Part shown: positions 35,290 to 42,160 of the stretch, one piece after another
Position numbering within the stretch: the first letter of the stretch is position 1
Layout: the number at the start of each line of letters is the position of its first letter
NCBI GenBank assembly: GCA_005223125.1
Contig: NJBH01000003.1
Coordinates: forward strand, 62,001-126,000
Direction of reading: 5' to 3'
DNA: 64,000 nucleotides
Source: Promethearchaeota archaeon Loki_b32
GTDB taxonomy: Archaea; Asgardarchaeota; Lokiarchaeia; Sigyniarchaeales; SOKP01
Notes under the pieces: model-generated
Told to the model about the DNA's origin: nothing
Databases searched by the model: none
The model's input: only the letters and a program-made list of their open reading frames with translations
Program-made: the position numbers and the translations under genes

Positions 35290-35541
35290 CTTTTTCTCAC
35301 CAAAAATTTTCTCTAAGTATTTACTTTATTTTTTTGATTATAAACATTGTATTTTTAATCTAATTGAAATTAAAAATCTTCATGAATTGATAGGAAGAAT
35401 GGAGAACCATTTATTTTATAGTTTATTGATGAATCATATTATCAAAAGTAGGAAACGTAAGAAAATGTTTAAAATATAAGAAAATAATTTTGTATAAACA
35501 GTCTTTTTAATAAATAAATTAGTATTTGGTGTTAACAAAAA

Positions 35542-37278
35542 ATGTACCATTTAGACGATGATGAATATTTAAGTATACCATATTATCGAAAAACACGAAG
35601 TATTTGCCCAGAATGTTTACAACCAATTGATGCAGAAATCTACGAAGAAGATGATCAGATTTGGATGAAAAAATCATGTGAAGATCATGGTCCCTTTAGG
35701 GATAAACTTAGCTCGAGTGCGAAATATTATAAATGGACACATTGGGCCATAAGAGATAAGGATGGAAAGGTATTATGGAAATTTGATAAGGATGGAGACG
35801 CGAACCCACCTGATTGTGTTGGTGACGATCCTAGAGGTTGTCCTTATAATTGCGGGTTGTGCGACCAACATCTCTCAACATGTTCATTGGCATTAATAGA
35901 TTTAACTAATAGATGCAACTTCAATTGCAATTTCTGCTATGCTAATGTCCTCCAATCAGGTTATCTTGTGGAACCTACCTTAGAAGAAATCGATAGAATT
36001 ATGAAGCATTTTAGAAGTAAACCTATACCTGCTGTTGCTATCATGTTTACAGGTGGAGAACCAACTGTTAGAAAAGATTTCCCCGAAATTTGTAAGATGG
36101 CTAAAGATAATGGTTTCAAGGAAGTTATTGTAGCTACAAATGGGTATGGATTTCAGAAGAAAAAAGGTGGTCTCGAGTGGACTAAAAAGGTAAAGGAGGC
36201 GGGTTTAGACACATTATACTTCCAATTCGACGGTATAAACAATGCTACTTATGAAAAAACCAGAGGAATTAAAAATTTAATGTCCTATAAACAACGCGCA
36301 TTAGAAAATTGTCGTAAAGCAGGATTAGATTCTATTGTGTTGGTTGCTACAATCGCTAAAGGAATCACGGATATTGAGGTTGGAAATATCATTCAATATG
36401 CTATTGATAATGTGGATGTTATACGTGGTATAACATTTCAGCCAGTATCTTTATGTGGTCGAATAGCTTTTGAAGAACGAGAGGAACTTCGAATTACAAA
36501 CGCAGATGTTCTTAAAAAAATCGAGGAACAAACAGGCGGGAGGATTAGTATGGAAAACGCATGGTATCCTCTTTCGACTATAGTGGAATTTGGTCGAGTT
36601 GTAGCCTATTTAGCCGATGTTGAACCCATAGAGTTTACATGCCACCCCGATTGCGGTTTTGCTTCGTACTTAATAGTGGATCCGGATTCAGGGGAAATGG
36701 CACCAATAATGGATTATTTTGACCCCTTAAAAATAATTGATTTCGCAAATCGTTTTTGGGCTAAAATTAAACACAAAGAAAAAAAGCCACTTAAACTCTT
36801 TGAAGATTTATTAGGCGATTTTGGTAAAACTCTGGATAATGGTCTCAACTTTTTAGATAAGACACAACTACGTGCCCGTTTCCTTTTAGGTATATTACAA
36901 TACATGAAAAAACCAGGAAAGCTCATGGAAATGTTTACAAGACTTTTAATGCGTGGCGATTGGGAAAGTGTTAGCTCTTTTAGCTATGGAGCGTTGTTAC
37001 TCTCTAGTATGCATTTTCAGGATGCTTATAACATGGATCTTGAAAGAGCTAAGAGATGTATTGTGCATTTTGGTGTCGCTATGCCTGATGGAAGCGTAAA
37101 GGAGATTTCTTTCTGTACAATGAACTCAATCCACAGACCTATTATTGAAAAACAAATTGCCAAGCAAATTACAGCAAAAGTAAGGGATGAGTTTGATACT
37201 ACTACAGGTCAAACATTAGAAGAAATTGGACAAGCAGTAGCTCAAAATGGTGGAATTAAGAAAGAGGAGGGTGTCTAA
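35542..37278 (+). CDS. Radical SAM enzyme, tetraether lipid synthase (Tes)-like
   Basis: 578 residues. The radical SAM cluster is C125-x3-C129-x2-C132 (RCNFNCNFCYAN), then TGGEPTVRKDF and IVATNGYGF. Extra cysteines are CPEC (22-25), C92, C100, C104, C107 and C114, and FTCHPDCGF is later in the chain, suggesting additional iron-sulfur or metal sites. This arrangement and length are those of the archaeal GDGT/macrocyclic archaeol synthase (Tes, MJ0619 type), which joins two archaeol tails. A small partner protein follows one base after the stop and a polyprenol-kinase-like membrane protein after that, consistent with a lipid role. Confidence 0.8.
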   Translation: MYHLDDDEYLSIPYYRKTRSICPECLQPIDAEIYEEDDQIWMKKSCEDHGPFRDKLSSSAKYYKWTHWAIRDKDGKVLWKFDKDGDANPPDCVGDDPRGCPYNCGLCDQHLSTCSLALIDLTNRCNFNCNFCYANVLQSGYLVEPTLEEIDRIMKHFRSKPIPAVAIMFTGGEPTVRKDFPEICKMAKDNGFKEVIVATNGYGFQKKKGGLEWTKKVKEAGLDTLYFQFDGINNATYEKTRGIKNLMSYKQRALENCRKAGLDSIVLVATIAKGITDIEVGNIIQYAIDNVDVIRGITFQPVSLCGRIAFEEREELRITNADVLKKIEEQTGGRISMENAWYPLSTIVEFGRVVAYLADVEPIEFTCHPDCGFASYLIVDPDSGEMAPIMDYFDPLKIIDFANRFWAKIKHKEKKPLKLFEDLLGDFGKTLDNGLNFLDKTQLRARFLLGILQYMKKPGKLMEMFTRLLMRGDWESVSSFSYGALLLSSMHFQDAYNMDLERAKRCIVHFGVAMPDGSVKEISFCTMNSIHRPIIEKQIAKQITAKVRDEFDTTTGQTLEEIGQAVAQNGGIKKEEGV

Positions 37279-37566
37279 ATGTCAGAAGAATATGTGGAAG
37301 ATAAAGATGGGATGAAAATCCGTAAATTGGCAGAGTTAAAAACTGTTACAACTAAGGATTATGAAGAAGCTATGCTTAGACGTGTCGAGGAGTTTAAACA
37401 TGCCAAAGGACAAGACTCACAATTTAATGATATCCTTCAAAACACATTCTTTAAGGCGTTTAGTACCGTTTTAGATTTAAAACTCCAAGTTGATAAAACC
37501 CTTGGAGAAGAGAATCTAAAAAAGCTTCATAAAGCAATTGATGATATCCTTTTATTAGGACTCTAA
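37279..37566 (+). CDS. Small partner protein of the Tes-like enzyme
   Basis: 95 residues, mainly helical, with no cysteine, zinc or membrane motif. It begins directly after the Tes-like stop codon (GTC TAA ATG) with AAAGAGGAGGG just upstream in the end of that gene, so it is translationally coupled. It may be a chaperone or subunit of the radical SAM enzyme. No family is recognised. The helices include EDYEEAMLRRVEEF-like and FKAFSTVLDLKLQVDKTL. Confidence 0.6.
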   Translation: MSEEYVEDKDGMKIRKLAELKTVTTKDYEEAMLRRVEEFKHAKGQDSQFNDILQNTFFKAFSTVLDLKLQVDKTLGEENLKKLHKAIDDILLLGL

Positions 37567-37757
37567 TTTTATTTTATTTTATCTTTTTATTTTCAAGTTT
37601 TTAACAAATTTTTTGAACTAAATTTTTAGATTTGAAAATTGAAACTATATATTTTTCAAAAAGAAATTCTATTTCAATAATTTTTCATTGATTTTTATTA
37701 TACTCTAAAGAATTTTCCAAAAGATATTTTTGAGATTGAAATTTAATTAAGTTTATC

Positions 37758-38840
37758 ATGGTCTACCACATAATCACTTTACCTGTTTCAATTCTTTTTA
37801 TTATTTGCGGTGGTGGTTTATTTTGTTATGCGATTAAATTAAGAAAAAAATTTCCTGAATACCATAATTTTCTAAATAGTATTTGTACATTTATCCTTTG
37901 GATAATAGCCGGATTGTTATATCCAGTCTATTTTTCTACTAATAATCCAAATTTCAAATTCTTTCAATCCCTATCTATCTTTTTCATATGTATATTTACA
38001 CCTAGCTTAATAATCCTCATATTATTTTATCAATTACAGTTTGTTGTCAAAAAGGATCCAGAAATTAAGGAAAAAAGGAATATTAAAGTTTTTCTCGAGA
38101 GTTTTGATAAGAAGGACAAAGAATTAAATAGATCAAGATCATATGATTACAAAACTGATTTACACCGGAAGGCTTTACATTTATTTCCAGCGGGAATTAT
38201 TATCCTATTATGGATTTTCTCAGTATATATTTGGGACGGATTATGGAATGCTGATGAAATTTGGGGTATAAGTGGAGAGTATTATGGAAAGTTTTTAATT
38301 TTAACAGCCGGTTATTCAGGTATTTTAATTTTTGGTGCTCTAGATTATGTGAGACTTTCATTCATCTATGAGAATCGCAATCTATTTCATTTAATACCTG
38401 ATAGCGTTTTAAAATTATTAGGAAAAGCAATGAAACGAAGAGAAAATTATGAATTCATTAGGCCTACAGTTTTAGTATTATCATTTGCGACTATTTTTTT
38501 CTTTCCTTTTGGAGTATTTGCTGCTGCGGTCCTAATAGCTACAATTGGTGACGGGGCTGCCTCTGTTATTGGACTTCGATTTGGAAAAAGACATTTTCCA
38601 AAAACATCAGATAAAACCTTACTTGGATATATTGCTGGATTCTTAGCATCTTTTGGAATAAGTATTCTTATGTTGTGGATATTTGAGTCTCACTTGAGCT
38701 TGAATAAAATTATAATTGTTGCTACACTTGGAGCTATTACCTTTTTCATTATTGATATTTTGAATTTAAAGATTGATGATAATATATTAAATCCAATATT
38801 TTGTGCTTTAATTATGGGATTTTTATATTATTTTTTATGA
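37758..38840 (+). CDS. Polyprenol/dolichol kinase-like membrane protein
   Basis: 360 residues with nine or so hydrophobic segments. The catalytic region has the CTP-dependent lipid kinase pattern: RKALHLFPAGIIILLW, ATIGDGAASVIGLRFGKRHF and KTLLGYIAGF, matching dolichol kinase/SEC59 and VTE5-like proteins (D-G-x-A-S and K-T-x-x-G elements). It should phosphorylate an isoprenoid alcohol or related lipid in the membrane. The position after the Tes-like operon, with 190 bp between, fits membrane lipid synthesis. CDP-archaeol synthase is another possibility. Confidence 0.75.
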   Translation: MVYHIITLPVSILFIICGGGLFCYAIKLRKKFPEYHNFLNSICTFILWIIAGLLYPVYFSTNNPNFKFFQSLSIFFICIFTPSLIILILFYQLQFVVKKDPEIKEKRNIKVFLESFDKKDKELNRSRSYDYKTDLHRKALHLFPAGIIILLWIFSVYIWDGLWNADEIWGISGEYYGKFLILTAGYSGILIFGALDYVRLSFIYENRNLFHLIPDSVLKLLGKAMKRRENYEFIRPTVLVLSFATIFFFPFGVFAAAVLIATIGDGAASVIGLRFGKRHFPKTSDKTLLGYIAGFLASFGISILMLWIFESHLSLNKIIIVATLGAITFFIIDILNLKIDDNILNPIFCALIMGFLYYFL

Positions 38841-38909
38841 AATATCAAACTATAAAAATTTAAGTGAGTTCTATTTTGTTCTTCTTAAATAAATATTGGA
38901 GAAAATTAA

Positions 38910-39413
38910 ATGGCTCAATCGGAGGATAGTAAACTGTTTAGCTGTCCAAAATGCGGAACACAGGGTGCTATTATTTTTCTAAAAGCTGAGGGAAATAAAA
39001 TTATTGTAAAACAAAAATGCCCAAAGCATGGAGTGAGAAGTTTTAATATTCCTTTAATGCAAAAAAATCGTTTTATTCCTCATTTTCGTGATGGGGTTTT
39101 TCGGTGTTATCAATGCGGACAAGAAGCTACAGTTATAAGTTCAAAAGCATCAGGTCCTTGGATGTTAATAAAATGTGCTTGTCCAACTCATGGAAACAAA
39201 TTGCCTCTACAAAGAATTTGGAGTACTGTTTACACCGATATTTCTAATAAGGACGCCCCAGCACCACAATCAGTTCAACCACAATCAGTTCAACCACAAT
39301 CAGTTCAACCTCAACCTGCTCCAAGTGACGAAAAGAAGTTTTGTCCTAATTGTGGAACACCACTAAGTGGAACAGATAAACATTGCGACGCTTGTGGCTC
39401 AGAAATAAATTAA
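38910..39413 (+). CDS. Multi-zinc-ribbon protein with proline-glutamine linker
   Basis: 167 residues. Three zinc motifs are visible: CPKCGTQ near residue 12 with CPKHG near 44, CYQCGQE with CPTHGN, and the final CPNCGTP...CDACG. Between the second and third ribbons a linker contains three copies of PQSVQ encoded by an exact 15-bp repeat. Such proteins serve as zinc-ribbon adaptors; the function here is unknown. The ATG at 38910 follows GGAG 6 nt upstream. Confidence 0.7.
   Translation: MAQSEDSKLFSCPKCGTQGAIIFLKAEGNKIIVKQKCPKHGVRSFNIPLMQKNRFIPHFRDGVFRCYQCGQEATVISSKASGPWMLIKCACPTHGNKLPLQRIWSTVYTDISNKDAPAPQSVQPQSVQPQSVQPQPAPSDEKKFCPNCGTPLSGTDKHCDACGSEIN
39264..39308 (+). repeat. Three perfect 15-bp tandem repeats in coding sequence
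   Basis: CCACAATCAGTTCAA occurs three times head to tail, in frame, encoding the PQSVQ linker of the zinc-ribbon protein. The copies are identical, so this is a recent or actively sliding minisatellite. Confidence 0.9.
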
Positions 39414-39451
39414 ATTGAATATTTTTACTTTTTTATTATCTTTTTTTGAAA

Positions 39452-39826
39452 TTAAAAAAATGCATCCATCTTTTTAATTCCCTTTATTTCTTCATAAGTA
39501 ATACCTAGTGGATCTAAGACTTGCTCAAGAGCAGAAATAAGAAGGTCTCTATATTTTTTAATATCTATATCTTGGAGTTTAGCTAGTTCAAGTGCCCTTG
39601 CTCCAATGGATCCCTTACTCTTGATAAAACTTATTGTTTCACCATTTTGGAATTCTTTTCCAGTAGTATTTTTTAATTATAATGCAGCTTTTACATGTTG
39701 AGGAATAACTTTTGTGTAATTTTTAAGAGCCTTCTGTAAGCCAATGTTAATAGCATAATCTTCTAAAGTGAAAGTATTTGGTTTCCCTATCTTCTTTAGA
39801 TTATCTCTTATAAAATAAAATTTAAT
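39452..39826 (-). pseudogene. Decayed C-terminal fragment of a second family-B DNA polymerase
   Basis: On the minus strand one frame reads KKIGKPNTFTLEDYAINIGL, IPQHVKAAL-stop-LKNTTGKEF, SFIKSKGSIGA, IDIKKYRDLLISALEQ and GITYEE, colinear with the end of the polB gene at 42161. One in-frame TAA (39677-39679) replaces a glutamate codon (GAA to TAA). No start codon lies ahead of it, and the polymerase active-site region is missing, so it is a relic. It begins within the last codons of the nuclease gene at 39822. Confidence 0.85.
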
Positions 39827-40832
39827 TTTTTTCAATAAAATCTAATAATGTTGGAGTTCTTTTTAATTCATAAATTTCTTCAATAAATCTTTTCAAATGA
39901 TTAACTAAATTTTTATATTTTATGATATAATTTCCTTGTTCTTCATTGTTAATTGCATAATTTAATTTTACAAACATTTCCATCGCGTCAATTACCCAAC
40001 TTCTTTTTGGAGCTACAAATTGCCTTTCATCATTCGCATGATAGTCCGAGAATTGAGTTCTTAGCCTTTCTGTTAAGTCATCGATATTCACTCGTATCTC
40101 GATTATTTTAATCCCTTTAGATTCCATAAATTCTTCCATTTGTGGATATTGATTAAAAATTCTCGTCCATAAAATTTCCATAGTATATGCAACATTCGGT
40201 TTTACATCATAAAACTTTATTGGATAACGAGGTATTACCTTATTTAATGGAACAAATACAATTGTGCGAAATTTTTCATCTAGATTAACGTCTGTCAAAT
40301 TTCCATATCCTTTTTCTAATGCTAAAGCATAATTGACACCGTAATCTCTATGAAAAGCAATTACAGCAAAATTTTTATTAAAAATCAGCTCCTTTTTCTG
40401 AGATAGATAATCACTTACATGAACTTTCATTCTATAGTGCGTCAAAAGTATGATATCAAAATTATCAATTAATTCATTCTCTGTTTTCCATCCTTTAAGA
40501 TCATCATCATATTTTTGTAATTGTTCAAAATCGTCTTTCCAATGTTCTCTATTTCTGGGAAATGATATTTTTGCTTCACTTAAAATACCATACTCTTCAT
40601 TTAATTGAAGAACCAAATCAGGTATAATTGTATTTTCAGGATTTATACGATTTACCTTTGAGGTATCCATCCTTCGGGCAATAAAACTATACGTATTAGA
40701 TTTGAAATCCATATTCTCATCATCCCATCTTATTACATGAGAAAAACAAATAATTGCTTCTAATGTTTGTTTATAATTATCTATATTCTCTAAGATTTTT
40801 TTAATTCCTCTATTAATTTTGTCTTCTGGCAT
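39822..40832 (-). CDS. PD-(D/E)XK nuclease-like protein
   Basis: 336 residues. The motif PDLVLQL (P71, D72) followed by LSEAKISFP (E86-A-K88) is the PD-x(n)-E-x-K signature of restriction-type nucleases, with a helix (REHWKDDFEQLQKY) that could be the alpha helix after the active site. The other parts have no clear match. It starts a single base after the stop of the 40834 gene, so the pair is tightly coupled. The gene ends against the decayed polB fragment. Role: perhaps defence or mobile-element nuclease, inferred. Confidence 0.65.
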   Translation of the reverse strand: MPEDKINRGIKKILENIDNYKQTLEAIICFSHVIRWDDENMDFKSNTYSFIARRMDTSKVNRINPENTIIPDLVLQLNEEYGILSEAKISFPRNREHWKDDFEQLQKYDDDLKGWKTENELIDNFDIILLTHYRMKVHVSDYLSQKKELIFNKNFAVIAFHRDYGVNYALALEKGYGNLTDVNLDEKFRTIVFVPLNKVIPRYPIKFYDVKPNVAYTMEILWTRIFNQYPQMEEFMESKGIKIIEIRVNIDDLTERLRTQFSDYHANDERQFVAPKRSWVIDAMEMFVKLNYAINNEEQGNYIIKYKNLVNHLKRFIEEIYELKRTPTLLDFIEKN

Positions 40833-40833
40833 T

Positions 40834-41955
40834 TTAAGAATAAAAGTCTTTAATAATTCCTTCTCGAAACCAAATAAATATAAAATTACATAATCTTACT
40901 AATGATGCATAAGTAGATCTCATTTGTGGAACAATTGTTATTTTATTATCAGAAAGAATCCAAATATCATAGGAAGAACCATCTCTAAAATCATTGAAAG
41001 AACAATGTAGATATGGATTTAGGTGATAAATAGAAAGAGATGAATATGTGATTTTTTGGAGTGCTTCAATTAATTTCTTATTTTGTTTTTTATCTTTAAA
41101 AACATCAATATTATATTTAATAACGACTGGTTTAGTTTTCAGATTTTCTTCTTTTGTACGTTCTCTATTGTCTAAGATTTTTATATCCGAAGTTACTTTT
41201 GAAATGATATCTCTGACTATATTATTATAAAAAAATCCAAACATTTTATTGCATCTAAAAAATGCATAACGAGAAATTTTACATTTCACATCACTATATA
41301 TATATTTCTTTCTATCATCTTCAAAAGGTTTAATCAAAGTAAATTCAATATAATTAATCCATTCATCATTTTCTCTAGCTTCTTGAAATAATTCTTCGAA
41401 AGGACGATCTGTAAACTTCACTTCTATCTCAAATTCTCGCCTAGCATATTCTTGGACAATTCTGGCTTGTTTTGATAAATGTCGTACTTGTATTTTGGAG
41501 TTTTCTAGTTTTTTCTCTAAATGATGCAGAATTTTTTCCAAATAATTCGAATCTAAAAAAAATCTAGAGATTTTAGGGTAAAATTTATCAAAAAAACTTA
41601 TTATATCATAATGAAAATTTCTATATTTTTCATGAGTGATAAGAATATAAATATTGGGTGTTTTATGTTTAAAAAGGATAAATCTACTAATTCTTGCTTT
41701 CTTACTACCTCTAATTATTTTTGTTAAATTAAATGAATAAATATTCTCTCCCAATTCCTTCTTTTTATATGTAAAATTTTTTAGATTTAAAGTTTCTAAG
41801 ATCTCAAAAATATCAAATTTTGAAGTCAGTATAAGAGTATAAAATTCTTCTCCTATATTTGATAAAATAGATGTTATAGTCTGAATTATTGAATTAATAT
41901 CTTTCTTTTCAATATCATAAAGCCAAGAAAGTGGATCTTCTCTTTTTTTTAACAT
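40834..41955 (-). CDS. Protein of unknown function, partner of the nuclease
   Basis: 373 residues, high in Lys, Phe and Ile, without transmembrane segments. No domain is recognised. Visible features are a charged helical centre (ILHHLEKKLENSKIQVRHLS) and a C-terminal aromatic stretch (LCNFIFIWFREGIIKDFY). It is located directly after polB (205 bp) on the same strand and immediately before the nuclease gene, with one base between them, so they form a two-gene unit. It could be a DNA-binding or toxin-control partner; that is speculative. Confidence 0.55.
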   Translation of the reverse strand: MLKKREDPLSWLYDIEKKDINSIIQTITSILSNIGEEFYTLILTSKFDIFEILETLNLKNFTYKKKELGENIYSFNLTKIIRGSKKARISRFILFKHKTPNIYILITHEKYRNFHYDIISFFDKFYPKISRFFLDSNYLEKILHHLEKKLENSKIQVRHLSKQARIVQEYARREFEIEVKFTDRPFEELFQEARENDEWINYIEFTLIKPFEDDRKKYIYSDVKCKISRYAFFRCNKMFGFFYNNIVRDIISKVTSDIKILDNRERTKEENLKTKPVVIKYNIDVFKDKKQNKKLIEALQKITYSSLSIYHLNPYLHCSFNDFRDGSSYDIWILSDNKITIVPQMRSTYASLVRLCNFIFIWFREGIIKDFYS

Positions 41956-42160
41956 TATTTACTATCTATAATAATTAGAATCAAAATATAAATTTTAATT
42001 TAAAGTCAATATTTATTATTTTTTTCATATTACTCCAAACTTAAATAAATATCTAGACTATTAGAGTTCTCTCATTTTTTAATGTATATTTGTCTTTACA
42101 CATTCTTATGATATTTAACTTGGATTTATTTAAATCTTTAATGATTATTTAAAAAATGAA

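Noticed and set aside
39264-39308. 15-bp repeats considered as a short CRISPR array
   Set aside because: Repeats are adjacent with no spacers and lie in frame in a protein linker.
39677-39679. Stop codon in the polB relic read as a recoded codon
   Set aside because: There is no start codon and the catalytic part is missing, so a recoded functional protein is not plausible.
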